A program made the translations under genes and the position numbers. A stretch of DNA of 64,000 nucleotides from Plazaster borealis. Taxonomy: Eukaryota; Echinodermata; Asteroidea; Forcipulatida; Labidiasteridae. The DNA is taken from NCBI GenBank assembly GCA_021014325.1, contig CM037472.1, forward strand, positions 39,704,234 through 39,768,233, read 5' to 3'. A model generated the notes under the pieces. That model did not search any database. It was not told the DNA's origin and saw only the letters and a list, made by a program, of their open reading frames with translations. This document shows, piece after piece, positions 43,395 through 55,181 of the stretch (within the stretch, counting starts at the first letter, position 1; each line of letters begins with the position of its first letter).

Positions 43395-46300
43395 TTAGGG
43401 TCCATTAGTCTTGTGTTCATTATACACTTTGATTCCAGTCAGTATATATCCACCGGTGCCGCTCATGTTGACGTTGGGATGTGTGCGCTCTGGTAGTACC
43501 TGATGGAAAGAAAGTAAAATGGACATAAACAACCATGCAGTGCATCCAACTAAAGCCCTGTTCACCTTCACCAATTCCTGGGATTTTAACCCCACTGTGA
43601 GATCTATGATTGTTCACAAGCATGGGTAGCTATTTCCTGGGAGTTTGCCAGGGTTGGACAAAAAGTACAAAGGAAATGAAAACCACCATGCTGTGCATCC
43701 AACTAAATCCCTGTTCACATTAACCAATTCCTGGGAAATTAACCCCACTGCGAGACCTTTGTTAGTTCACTAGTTCACAAGCAGGGGTAGCTATTTCCTG
43801 GAAGTTTGCCAGGGTTAGCAATACATGTGTGAAAAGGTCAACCAACTTTAGACAGAAATTTCCTTAGTTTGAAATTGTTTTATCTATGCTTGAAATCAAA
43901 GAATAGAAATGTTTGTGTTGTTTAAGTTGTCTTTAACCCGCCTACTCTTGGTAACATTTTCTAGTGAGTTTGAAACCATGCATCGTTTGTATACAGTGGC
44001 ACATCAAAACCACCATGCCCACCTAACTGTGTACACATTCACCACATGATTTCATTTTGTCCACCACTGGAAACCACAGTGAATGAAATTGATCGGTCAC
44101 ACAGTAGGAGGGTTAACAAGCTGTCATCAGAAAAATATAAATTAATTTTGCTTTGTTTACTTCAATGCTGCATCTACAGCAAAGACTGAGACCATTGACA
44201 TAAACTGCAGCCCTGCCTAATATTCTCTAAACCATGTTAGTTAAGAAACTACTGCCCTACCTGATATTCTCTAAACCATGTTTCTGTAACCCTGATGTTG
44301 ACTGCATCTCCAGAGTTAAGAAACTACTGCCCTACCTGATATTCTCTAAACCATGTTTCTGTAACCCTGATGTTGACTGCATCACCAGAGTTAAGAAACT
44401 ACTGCCCTACCTGATATTCTCTAAACCATGTTTTTGTAACCCTGATGTTGACTGCATCACCAGAGTTAAGAAACTACTGCCCTACCTGATATTCTCTAAA
44501 CCATGTTTCTGTAACCCTAATGTTGACTGCATCTCCAGAGTTCCTCAACCACTCATTACATTCCATCAGAGGCTGCAATTCACACAAAGAAACAAAAAAA
44601 CATGTACTTATCAATTATTATACACCATAGTGTTAAAATACCTAGTACAACGTTTCAAAGAAAAAATGATATACACTTTACAATTGAGCTAAAAAGCAGG
44701 GTTGACATTGCCATAACTTGATATTTGTCTTTATCGGTATATGTCACTCATAGCCTAAGACAACACCTGCTTTGGCTTAGGCTTGGTCAGCCATTATAAA
44801 AATCCTCCTGAATACAAAAAACGAAATTGCTTCAAATCAAAACAAAATTGATGTGCTAAAAGATATGTAAAGGTAACTAATCAAAATCAATGTACTTTTG
44901 CTGGCACCCTGTCTCAGCTAAGCAAGATATTTCTCTGCTTATGAAATCAGGCCTTTTAACACGTTGACTGCCGTTCATAAATTTGTAGGGGCGTTCCCAT
45001 TTGCCAAGCATCCAAGTGTGGTGCGCATGCGTGCATACCAAATAGGTATTTTTTTTTGTGTCTACATGTTGTAGCATACAAATTCTAACGATGTGTGCTC
45101 ACCACTGCCAGAAGCGTATTCGTTGCGTTCTCAGTGATGCCAGTGTATTCAATTCACTATACAAAAGCATTTCACTATCTACGAGTATACTCGTAGTGGC
45201 AGAATCCGTTACACCTGTTACTACGAATATACTCGCAGTCAACGTGTTAATGAAAAATTCCAACAAATTTGTTCCATAAATAGGTGTCATGTTATATGTA
45301 AATGTGACTAAAATTATGCTAAACTAAACTTACCTCAATGTAATGACAGTAAACAACAAATGGCCTCGATGGGGCCAAGTATTTGAATAATGCCTTGAAG
45401 ATTGGAAAGGGTTGAAATCTACATGCAAGCACCAATCTAGTTTTCAACAAACAAAACAAATATCCAAATAATAATAGTAATCAAAACTACAAGCAAAACA
45501 TAAATACTTGTGCTCTAATAGTATCTTAAAGTGTATAAACTATACCAACTAGTAAAACAGGACATGAATAAATACACAACTATTATCAAATGTGTCACTT
45601 ACGTATCCATCAAAGTGGAGTGAAGAAGGTTACCAACTCGATTTAATTTTTCTTTTCTTCTTTGTTTCCTGGCTAACTTCTCTGGATTCTTTAAAAAAAT
45701 TAAGCAATACAAAAAGTTCAATAACAGTTACAGAATTGTTTTATAGGAAAGGTTTTACAAATTGGTCTTTTTGCATATCTCACAACTCTTAAAATTTGAT
45801 AAAAATAATAGAAAATACTTACACTTTGCCTTTATACATTAAAACACAAAGGATACTATGAAAACAAGATGTATGAAAGACGGAGAAGTCATTTAGCCTT
45901 TGAGAAAGACTCAGCTAGGGTCAAAACGTCAGGTCATTAACTATTTTTTGCATTTATACCATAGGTCCTTTTGGTTGGTAAGCAGTTTGCAACAGATAAT
46001 ACTATTTTCTTGAAAGAATTAAAACTAAAATACACAAAACCCAGCTGGGATGCTTAACCTACAAGGTTTTCGTGTATTTTAATTTTAATAAAAGTGTAAC
46101 ACTCCTTAAGATTGTTGTTCAAAGTTAATTGTTCTCACCACTGCAAATTTTCTTTTCAGTCCTTGCTTCCCATCAGTTTCTGACGAACACTCCATGTCTT
46201 TAGAATTACTTGATTGATCCCCCGTAGCATCACAAGAAGCTATAGCTACTTCCTCATCACCCTTAGATAAATGCTCTGTTGTCTCTTCCATTCCAATATG

Positions 46301-49300
46301 TACATCATTTCTCACTGTTCTTGAATTCTCATCTCCTAAAAGTTCTGAATTTTGAGGTATCATTTGAAGATGGTCACCATCGACCATTGTTTGGTCCTGA
46401 CCAATAGCATCAATCTTTGTTTGCTCCTGACCAATAGCATCAACCAATGCTTGTTCCTGACCAATAGCATCTACTGTTGTTTGTTCCTGACCAATAGCAT
46501 CAACAGTTGCTTGTTCCTGACCAATGGCATCAACAGTTGCTTGTTCCTGACCAATAACATCTACTTTTGTTTGTTCCTGACCAATAGTATCGATCTTTGT
46601 TGGCTCCTGACCAATAGACTGAGGAGCGTTGGTGTTTTGTGACTCGGATACATTCTGAGATTCATCAAGATAGTCTTTTAATGACTCCTCAGTATCCAGA
46701 AGATGGAGTTGATCCAAGGGAAATGAATACAGTGTGTCCTTGTAGCTGTTTGGGAAATTGTAAGCATCCACAGCAAGCCTGACTGGAGCATTCTCCGAGT
46801 GTATTTGAATGACATTACCTTGGCCTAGAGGACAAAGTCAAATACATCGGTCATTGTTTCTTTTTTTTAAGTCTACCAAGATTTTAAGATTAATTTTGAA
46901 AGAGACACATCATTTGTTCCTCTGGTAAAGAGCACATTTATGAAGTAAACAAACCTTTCTATTGGCAAAGGCAAAGGATACCATAAGCTACTATTGTATG
47001 CCTTATATGAGAATGAAAAATAAAGAAAATCTGCCTATTATTGATTTGTCTTGAGCTTTGCACGGAAATGAAACTGACACTTGTTTGTCTTTGAGGGGAA
47101 CGGTGAGGACAGAGAACATTGTTTGAAAAGTTGAGACTTTTGCTATTTCTTCAAAGAGATATTACAAAGATGTCACCAGTAAACTAGTTTCTTGTTTCTA
47201 TCTACGGCTCAAAGAAATGCCCCTTTACCCCTACCCCCTTCACCTGAACCCAATTACTGATCCAGACTGTCTTACCAGCCATTCTCTCCATGATAGCTCC
47301 CAGTAGTAACCCTTCCCAGCCCTTTACCCCTACCCCTTCACCTGATCCCAATCACTGATCCAGACTGTCTTACCAGCCATTCTCTCCATGATAGTTCCCA
47401 GTAGTAACCCTTCCAAGCCCTTTACCCCTACCCCCTTCACCTGAACCCAATCACTGATCCAGACTGTCTTACCAGCCATTCTCTTTATGATAGCTCCCAG
47501 TAGTAACCCTTCCCAGCCCTTTACCCCTACCCCCTTCACCTGAACCCAATCACTGATCCAGACTGTCTTACCAGCCATTCTCTTTATGATAGTTCCCAGT
47601 AGTAACCCTTCCCAGCCCTTTACCCCTACCCCCTTCACCTGAACCCAATTACTGATCCAGACTGTCTTACCAGCCATTCTCTCCATGATAGCTCCCAGTA
47701 GTAACCCTTCCCAGCCCTTTACCCCTACCCCTTCACCTGATCCCAATCACTGATCCAGACTGTCTTACCAGCCATTCTCTCCATGATAGTTCCCAGTAGT
47801 AACCCTTCCAAGCCCTTTACCCCTACCCCCTTCACCTGAACCCAATCACTGATCCAGACTGTCTTACCAGCCATTCTCTTTATGATAGCTCCCAGTAGTA
47901 ACCCTTCCCAGCCCTTTACCCCTACCCCCTTCACCTGAACCCAATCACTGATCCAGACTGTCTTACCAGCCATTCTCTTTATGATAGTTCCCAGTAGTAA
48001 CCCTTCCCAGCCCTTTACCCCTACCCCCTTCACCTTAACCCAATTACTGATCCAGACTGTCTTACCAGCCATTCTCTCCATGATAGCTCCCAGTAGTAAC
48101 CCTTCCCAGCCCTTTACCCCTACCCCCTTCACCTGAACCCAATCACTGATCCAGACTGTCTTACCAGCCATTCTCTTTATGATAGCTCCCAGTAGTAACC
48201 CTTCCCAGCCCTTTACCCCTACCCCCTTCACCTGAACCCAATCACTGATCCAGACTGTCTTACCAGCCATTCTCTTTATGATAGTTCCCAGTAGTAACCC
48301 TTCCCAGCCCTTTACCCCTACCCCCTTCACCTGAACCCAATCACTGATCCAGACTGTCTTACCAGCCATTCTCTTTATGATAGCTCCCAGTAGTAACCCT
48401 TCCCAGCCCTTTACCCCTACCCCCTTCACCTGAACCCAATCACTGATCCAGACTGTCTTACCAGCCATTCTCTTTATGATAGTTCCCAGTAGTAACCCTT
48501 CCCAGCCCTTTACCCCTACCCCCTTCACCTGAACCCAATCACTGATCCAGACTGTCTTACCAGCCACCCTCTTCATGATAGCTCCCAGTAGTAACCCTTC
48601 CAAGCCCTTTACCCCTACCCCCTTCACCTGAACCCAATCACTGATCCAGACTGTCTTACCCGCCATTCTCTCCATGATAGTTCCCAGTAGTAACCCTTCC
48701 AAGCCCTTTACCCCTACCCCCTTCACCTGAACCCAATCACTGATCCAGACTGTCTTACCAGCCATTCTCTTTATGATAGCTCCCAGTAGTAACCTTCCCA
48801 GCCCTTTACCCCTACCCCCTTCACCTGAACCCAATCACTGATCCAGACTGTCTTACCAGCCATTCTCTTTATGATAGCTCCCAGTAGTAACCCTTCCCAG
48901 CCCTTTACCCCTACCCCCTTCACCTGAACCCAATCACTGATCCAGACTGTCTTACCAGCCATTCTCTTTATGATAGTTCCCAGTAGTAACCCTTCCCAGC
49001 CCTTTACCCCTACCCCCTTCACCTGAACCCAATCACTGATCCAGACTGTCTTACCAGCCACCCTCTTCATGATAGCTCCCAGTAGTAACCCTTCCAAGCC
49101 CTTTACCCCTACCCCCTTCACCTGAACCCAATCACTGATCCAGACTGTCTTACCAGCCATTCTCTCCATGATAGTTCCCAGTAGTAACCCTTCCAAGCCC
49201 TTTACCCCTACCCCCTTCACCTGAACCCAATCACTGATCCAGACTGTCTTACCAGCCATTCTCTTTATGATAGCTCCCAGTAGTAACCCTTCCCAGCCCT

Positions 49301-52300
49301 TTACCCCTACCCCCTTTCACCTGAACCCAATCACTGATCCAGACTGTCTTACCAGCCATTCTCTCCATGATAGCTCCCAGTAGTAACCCTTCCCAGCCCT
49401 TTACCCCTACCCCCTTTCACCTGAACCCAATCACTGATCCAGACTGTCTTACCAGCCATTCTCTCCATGATAGTTCCCAGTAGTAACCCTCCCCAGCCCT
49501 TTACCCCTACCCCCTTCACCTGAACCCAATCACTGATCCAGACTGTCTTACCAGCCATTCTCTTCATGATAGCTCCCAGTAGTAACCCTTCCCAGCCCTT
49601 TACCCCTACCCCCTTCACCTGAACCCAATCACTGATCCAGACTGTCTTACCAGCCATTCTCTCCATGATAGTTCCCAGTAGTAACCCTTCCAAGCCCTTT
49701 ACCCCTACCCCCTTCACCTGAACCCAATCACTGATCCAGACCATCTTACCAGCCATTCTCTCCATGATAGCTCCCAGTAGTAACCCTTCCAAGCCCTTTA
49801 CCCCTACCCCCTTCACCTGAACCCAATCACTGATCCAGACTGTCTTACCAGCCATTCTCTCCATGATAGCTCCCAGTAGTAACCCTTCCCAGCCCTTTAC
49901 CCCTACCCCCTTTCACCTGAACCCAATCACTGATCCAGACTGTCTTACCAGCCATTCTCTTTATGATAGCTCCCAGTAGTAACCCTTCCCAGCCCTTTAC
50001 CCCTACCCCCTTTCACCTGAACCCAATCACTGATCCAGACTGTCTTACCAGCCATTCTCTTTATGATAGCTCCCAGTAGTAACCCTTCCCAGCCCTTTAC
50101 CCCTACCCCATTTCACCTGAACCCAATCACTGATCCAGACTGTCTTACCAGCCATTCTCTTTATGATAGCTCCCAGTAGTAACCCTTCCCAGCCCTTTAC
50201 CCCTACCCCCTTTCACCTGAACCCAATTACTGATCCAGACTGTCTTACCAGCCATTCTCTCCATGATAGATCCCAGTAGTAACCCTTCCAAGCCCTTTAC
50301 CCCTACCCCCTTCACCTGAACCCAATCACTGATCCAGACTGTCTTACCAGCCATTCTCTTTATGATAGCTCCCAGTAGTAACCCTTCCCAGCCCTTTACC
50401 CCTACCCCCTTCACCTGAACCCAATCACTGATCCAGACTGTCTTACCAGCCATTCTCTCCATGATAGCTCCCAGTAGTAACCCTTGACAAGTCTCCATCA
50501 GCATAACATTGATGCCACTCTGGATGTTAGCCGCTGTGATGATCTGAGCCAAAGTGTCAATCCGTAAGTGGCTTCAAAGAAAAACACACAAAATATTTGT
50601 ATCTACACAACTTTTCAAAGCATTTCATGCAATTGAATGAGAAATATTTAAATGATAATTTGATTTTGCACCACACCATTGTTGCTACAGAAATGTTACA
50701 ATTGTGATGCTTCGGGCCCAACCAAATCAGTCAGTTCTTGGAAATAATGAAAGACAACCGAAACATTGCCTACAAGAAGTCCTGGCTATGGCCCTTCTGT
50801 GATGTCACGAGTATCATGGTTTTTACATGATTTCACAGAATAATCAAAAGATATTGAGTACTTGATTGTAGAAAATCAACAAATTGCAAGGATGGGTTTG
50901 GTGGTGGTGGTGGTTGGGGGGGGGGGGTCGAAGGAATGAGCAGTACTCACATGTTTTTGGAAGGAGCTCTTGCCCCATACATCTCACAGAGCAGCATTGT
51001 ATTTGGTCTGAGGATCTGAAACTGCATCAGATGCCTGTAAAAGTAAAACAGTCCATTTGAACCATGGTCAAAGCAACAAATTAATGTAGAGCAATGATGT
51101 TTGAACATTCAGGAAGGAATGATGTCACAAGAATACATTGCTAACAGTAAACAGATAATTGGTCATTGGTTTTTGAAATCATTAACTCAATTCTATCCTC
51201 AATTCCAATAAACACATCATCCAAACAACCTGTAAATAATTAAAATTTAGGATGTTTAGGTGAAATAGACTAGTGATGGTGATGGTTTATGTTCATCAGG
51301 AATTTTGTGCATATTTAAATCCGGCTATTGTGGCAATCAAAATAAGCAACAGTGATTTGTGGGGTCTTTAAATGCTATTTTCTTGGAGATGGATATTTCT
51401 TGGGAGTTTTGGTACAGGTATGAATTTTTTAATCAGTGAGCTTTCAGATTTAAAATCACATTTATGATTCAATTGATGAACTTGGATTGATTTCCATTCA
51501 ATATAAAATACAGACAAATACAGTTTTGATTTTATCTTGAAACTGGTAAAATGAAAATATGCAAATAACTTATCAACTTCAAGACTTACTTTTCTCTCTT
51601 CCTCTTGAGGTATTTGGATTGAGAATAAACCGTTTTATCCTTGAAGCTTTTGCTATTCTGAACAAGCTGTTCAATAATCACCTAAAATAAATCAGATCAC
51701 AAACAAAGGATACTAATAAAAAATACTTTCATTTCTTACAAAAACGTACAGTTTTAAATTTCAAAAGGTGGTAACATTTGCAGTGAGTTGACCAATCATT
51801 TGAAACCATTCAACTGCATGGGTTGTGTACGGTGGCGTAACTGTGTGCAGAACTATTTGTACATGTGTGTTCAGTGTAGATGCATTCACCACATGGTATT
51901 ATATTGCAGGCTGACATACATTTCATCTATCACTGGATGATATTGAATCATGGTCAGTCAATACATAGTTCATCTATCACTGGATGATATTGAATGGTCA
52001 GTCAATACATAGTTCATCTATCACTGGATGATATTGAATGGTCAGTCAATACATTGTTCATCTATCACTGGATGATATTGAATGGTCAGTCAATACATTG
52101 TTCATCTATCACTGGATGATATTGAATGGTCAGTCAATACATAGTTCATCTATCACTGGTTGATATTGAATGGTCAGTCAATACATAGTTCATCTATCAC
52201 TGGTTGATATTGAATGGTCAGTCAATAGAAAGTTCAAGGGGCTGTATTGTTATGATCAAAGCGTGCTTTCCATAGATATGATTAGGGAGGACGTGCGCGT

Positions 52301-54562
52301 GCAGTAGCTGGGTGAGAGTTCATAATTCCGCGTACAGCCACAGGTCTGCTTTGATCATGACGACACGGCCCCTTTAAAGACACTGGACACCTTTGGTAAT
52401 TGTCAAAGACCAGTCTTCTCACTTGGTGTATCTCAACACATGCACAAAATAACAAACCTGTGAACATTTGAACTCAATTGGTCATCGAAGTTGCATATAA
52501 TAATGGAAGAAAACACATCCTTGTCACACGAAGTTTGTGCTTTCAGATGCTTGATTTCGTACGCGTGAGGTCTCGAAATGAATTCAAATATTTTAGTGAG
52601 AAATTACTTTTTCCCCCAAATTCCCCAAAACGACATTACTTCAGAGGGAGCCGTTTCTCACAATGTGTTATACTATCAACAGCTCTCCATTGAATTTACC
52701 AAGTAAGTTTTTATGCTAAGAATTATTTTGAGTAATTACCAATACTGTCCAGTGCCTTTAAAGAAGACAAACAATTAGCTAAGTTTCAGTTTGTTGTTGT
52801 TGACCAACTTATTGAGAATGATGGCTTTGCCTGATATACAAACGAAGAGAAAGGTGATCTGACCTCTCCAGTCTTGCCTTGACTTCTAAGCTCCTTAATA
52901 TCTTCATCACTCAGTTTCTGTGAATGTCTATCATCATTAATAGAACGATTGTCTGTTCCTCCTGCTGCAGAAATCAAAAACATGACAAGACTCGATTACA
53001 AAGCTAGGAATTCAAGGGGAAACTCTGAGAGCAAAAGACAAGAGTGTTACAATTCAAAAGCATCATTCAAATTATTACACAATCAACATTTGAACAGTCT
53101 ACCTTGGTGAGTATACAAAAAAAAGGCAATGGAAATAATGAATAACACCAATCACTGAAGGTTGCAAGGTTGCAAGAACTCAAGAACCTATTTTCATTTT
53201 TAACAGTGAGTTACTGAACTTATAGTTCTTGCATTTTCTTGTAGAGAAAAAGAAAATGCATTGTTTAACAAAGGGAAATAATTATAAAGTCCACTTGTTA
53301 ACTAAAGGCCCTGCATTATAAAGTTGCCCTGGAAATGTTGAAATAAGTTTTAATTAAATAAACTTCATGGTCAATTTCCAATCAACCAGCTTAGAAAACA
53401 AACCAGATACATGAACATGTATATTAAATTTCTGTTTACTTCATGTGGTAGTTGATAATTGATGCCCAGATATTCTTTATTTGTACTCATAACTGACAAA
53501 CCTTGACTGTCTCCTTCATCTACTTCACAGTCTGGTGTAACTTGCTGCAGACCTTTACCACACGGCTCCCAGATCGTCCCATATGGCTTACCAATGGCAT
53601 CATCAAGGCAAAAGTGTTTCTTATCTAACTGCACCTTCCTAGATAAATTAAAAACACCAACAACAAAAATTACAAGTTTAATAATTATAAATAATGAATA
53701 AAACACTTATTTATAAGTTAAAACGGATAGGGCTATAGTAATATACATGAACAATAATAATACATTTATATTTCCATAATTATTACGAACATGCAAAAAG
53801 TTGCTCTGAAGTCTGATGCTTTTGTTTCACAGTGTGTAGTACGGACCATAGCATATTGGGCACATATAGCGAAACACTCAGAGATGGCAACTTCACTTAA
53901 TTTCAGTTTTTGTTACAATTGGAATAACAGTATGAAAATAATCTAAACTAAAAAAACACTTGCGCCTTGTAACTAAAATATAGTAATAAAGACATTATTT
54001 ATTGCCATTATTGCATTAACATTGGTCATTTCTTAATTTATATTTTGTATCACTTTGTTTATCACCTTGTTTGCATTTTTAAATAAACAAACTAAAACTA
54101 AACATAGGTCTAACTGAGTATCCTGTTTGTTATATTTTCCCCCTTTCTCTCGTCTCCCTTATACTTATAGCATGCTCAGCACGAGGGCCGGCTCCAAAAC
54201 AAACATTAGGCCTACATCAGGACTCTATAAAACGATTTCAGCCGGACCCCAAAGAAGATGGGTCAGTCGCCTTTTACAAAAGTGGTAGCCGAAGATTTCG
54301 AGTGATTTGAAAAAAGAAAACGTGTTTAATAATACAAGTAGAAGTACAACATTGATTTGAAAACATTCCAAGAAAATATCACAACTGGTGAATGAAAAAG
54401 ATAAAACGAAAAATGTTGCAAGACACGTTTTCATGATTCAGTGACAATTTTACTGATAATGATTTACCTTTTCTTCCATACTTGGTAAAGTCTGAGATTC
54501 TTCCCTTTCTTCAGGATGACATTTTGGCCCTGTTTTATAAAACTAACGTCACTTGTAGCCAT
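43395..54562 (-). CDS. TRMT6: tRNA m1A58 methyltransferase, non-catalytic subunit
   Basis: Eleven exons: 54468-54562, 53502-53638, 52864-52964, 51590-51681, 50951-51034, 50447-50571, 46139-46824, 45603-45688, 45334-45436, 44486-44572, 43395-43499. They join in frame to 566 residues (human 497). TRMT6 pairs with the catalytic TRMT61A and binds the tRNA so that adenine 58 is methylated in the nucleus. Matches: KKHFCLDDAIGKPYGTIWEP, NDDRHSQKLSDEDIKELRSQ, RIDTLAQIITAANIQSGINV, METCQGLLLGAIMERMAG, CRFQPFPIFKALFKYLAPSR, PFVVYCHYIE, and near the end VTETWFREYQVLPERTHPNV and MSGTGGYILTGIKVYN. The extra length is mainly a 30-bp coding repeat in exon 7. Exons 6 and 10 each have their end plus GT donor multiplied in tandem; coordinates above use the first donor of each array. 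CHURC1 is convergent with it. Confidence 0.95.
43530..43826. repeat. two-copy direct repeat in TRMT6 intron 10
   Basis: About 150 bp beginning AACCACCATGCTGTGCATCC (AACAACCATGCAGTGCATCC in the other copy) and ending AGTTTGCCAGGGTT occurs twice with roughly 10% difference. Non-coding. Confidence 0.75.
43937..44112. mobile_element. 176-bp TTAA-flanked MITE (piggyBac-like)
   Basis: TTAA|CCCGCCTACTCTTGGTAAC at the left, CACACAGTAGGAGGG|TTAA at the right. CCC...GGG ends with TTAA duplication suggest a piggyBac-derived MITE. Damaged relatives are at 25520-25740 and about 51775-51940. In TRMT6 intron 10. Confidence 0.8.
44217..44572 (-). repeat. TRMT6: 75-bp tandem array of the TRMT6 exon 10 end and its splice donor
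   Basis: The exon 10 end (GGAGATGCAGTCAACAT...ACATGGTTTAGAGAATATCAG) with its donor gtagggcag is present at donor positions 44485, 44410, 44335 and 44260, an exact 75-bp (25-codon) step. A degenerate fifth copy (GCCTAATATTCTC) lies at about 44217. All four intact copies keep CAG|gtaggg. Using a later donor would insert 25 residues per step unless a stop intervenes. Confidence 0.92.
44960..45246. mobile_element. 287-bp TTAA-flanked MITE
   Basis: TTAA|CACGTTGACTGC at the left and GCAGTCAACGTG|TTAA at the right are perfect 12-bp inverted ends with TTAA on both sides (44956-44959, 45247-45250). An internal palindrome ACGAGTATACTCGT sits near 45185. In TRMT6 intron 9. Confidence 0.85.
45893..45999. 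repeat. MITE copy, inverse CTGCTTACCAACC family
   Basis: CAGCTAGGGTCAAAACGTCA and TTGGTTGGTAAGCAGTTTGC match the copies at 8219-8370 and 41830-42107 in inverse orientation. In TRMT6 intron 7. Confidence 0.65.
46378..46617 (-). repeat. TRMT6: 30-bp coding minisatellite in TRMT6 exon 7 (IGQEQ repeats)
   Basis: Eight consecutive ten-residue units of the type IGQEQATVDA (variants IGQEPTKIDT, IGQEQTKVDV, IGQEQALVDA, IGQDQTMVDG). They sit in the acidic, Glu-rich linker between the two Rossmann-like halves that is also low-complexity in human TRMT6. Unlike the other arrays, this one is inside a conserved, open exon. Confidence 0.93.
47221..50483 (-). repeat. TRMT6: 99-bp tandem array of the TRMT6 exon 6 end and its splice donor, 33 donors
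   Basis: The unit spans exon 6 coding (GGGTTACTACTGGGAGCTAT, then CATGGAGAGAATGGCTG) and intron (gtaagacagtctggatcag and a G-rich part, gtgaagggggtaggggtaaa). The first donor is at 50446 and the last at 47275: 3,171 bp, or 32 steps of 99 bp allowing for six 100-bp and three 98-bp units. Every copy I read keeps GT at the donor. Two main sub-types exist, ATGGAGAGA (MER) and ATAAAGAGA (IKR), often alternating, which suggests a 198-bp higher-order unit. No stop occurs in the sense frame, so it reads as repeats of LLLGAIMERMAGKTVWISDW until a length variant shifts it. Confidence 0.96.
51775..52230. repeat. MITE copy ending in a 44-bp array, about 7 copies
   Basis: 51775-51940 follows the body of the MITE at 43937-44112 (TTTGAAACCAT, GTACGGTGGCGTAACTGTGT, ATTCACCACATGGTATTATA). 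Its right part (CATCTATCACTGGATGATAT, TGAATGGTCAGTCAATACAT) then repeats in tandem about seven times at 44 bp. In TRMT6 intron 3. Confidence 0.8.
52373..52762. repeat. MITE copy C, TTTGGTAAT family, best preserved
   Basis: Ends TTTAAAGACACTGGACACCT and ACTGTCCAGTGCCTTTAAAG form inverted repeats flanked by TTTAAAG. Interior as in 4842-5220 and 27063-27436. Near the centre it has ACGCGTGAGGTCTCGAAATG. In TRMT6 intron 3. Confidence 0.85.
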
Positions 54563-55181
54563 TATTTCGGAATGCAAAATACACAGGCTGTGCGAACTGT
54601 CGTGTGTGCGCATGTGGGATGTTGACCTTTGTGACCTCTTTGCGTTGTTCGTGTGAGTGTGTTTTATTTCTCCAACAAACTAAAGCGCCAAACTATTCTT
54701 TTTAAAAATACGCGCCAATTATTATAGGCTGTCGTGCAAAAAAAAAACCAAGGAGAAAGTTAGTTTAACAAGTCAGTGGAATTTTTTGTCAGGTCAAAAT
54801 TGTGTAAGTATTTCTTGTTTCTCTGCTGTAAGTATTCTGTGATTAAAAAATTATGTCTTTCTGGAGATGAAGATTAAATGCTTTGAGCTAAGGTGTTCTT
54901 GTTGTCTTATGACACTTTAACTGTTAATGTTCCGTATAGGAACTTCAAAGCAGACTTGAACTATTTTACGTTGATATTATTTTTAGTGATAGGCCTACGA
55001 CAAATTACCAACAAAACTCAAGTCTCAAAGGAAATGTTTGAATTGATTAGTAATGAGCTGAAATATAATAGTGGCCTAAAAATATGCATTAAGTCTTTGT
55101 ATAATACACACACTAATTTTGCACTTTATTTGATTTTTGATTTGTCAGTGGCACCCTGAGTTTCTGCTGCACTATGATAGG
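54563..55181. other. TRMT6 5' flank and promoter region
   Basis: TRMT6 starts at 54562 (minus), so its promoter is here. A GT-rich GCGCATGTGGGATG stretch near 54610 and CAAAC/GGCGCC-like motifs are visible but no definite element. An open frame at 54893-55159 has no family support. Confidence 0.5.

Noticed and set aside
47221..50483. CRISPR array or satellite of spacer-repeat type
   Set aside because: Units are contiguous without unique spacers, the genome is an animal's, and no cas genes are present.
47330..50552. Open frames of 135-369 codons on the minus strand, KTVWISDW type
   Set aside because: They read through the 99-bp donor array. Only the part before the first GT donor (50447-50571) is a conserved TRMT6 exon.
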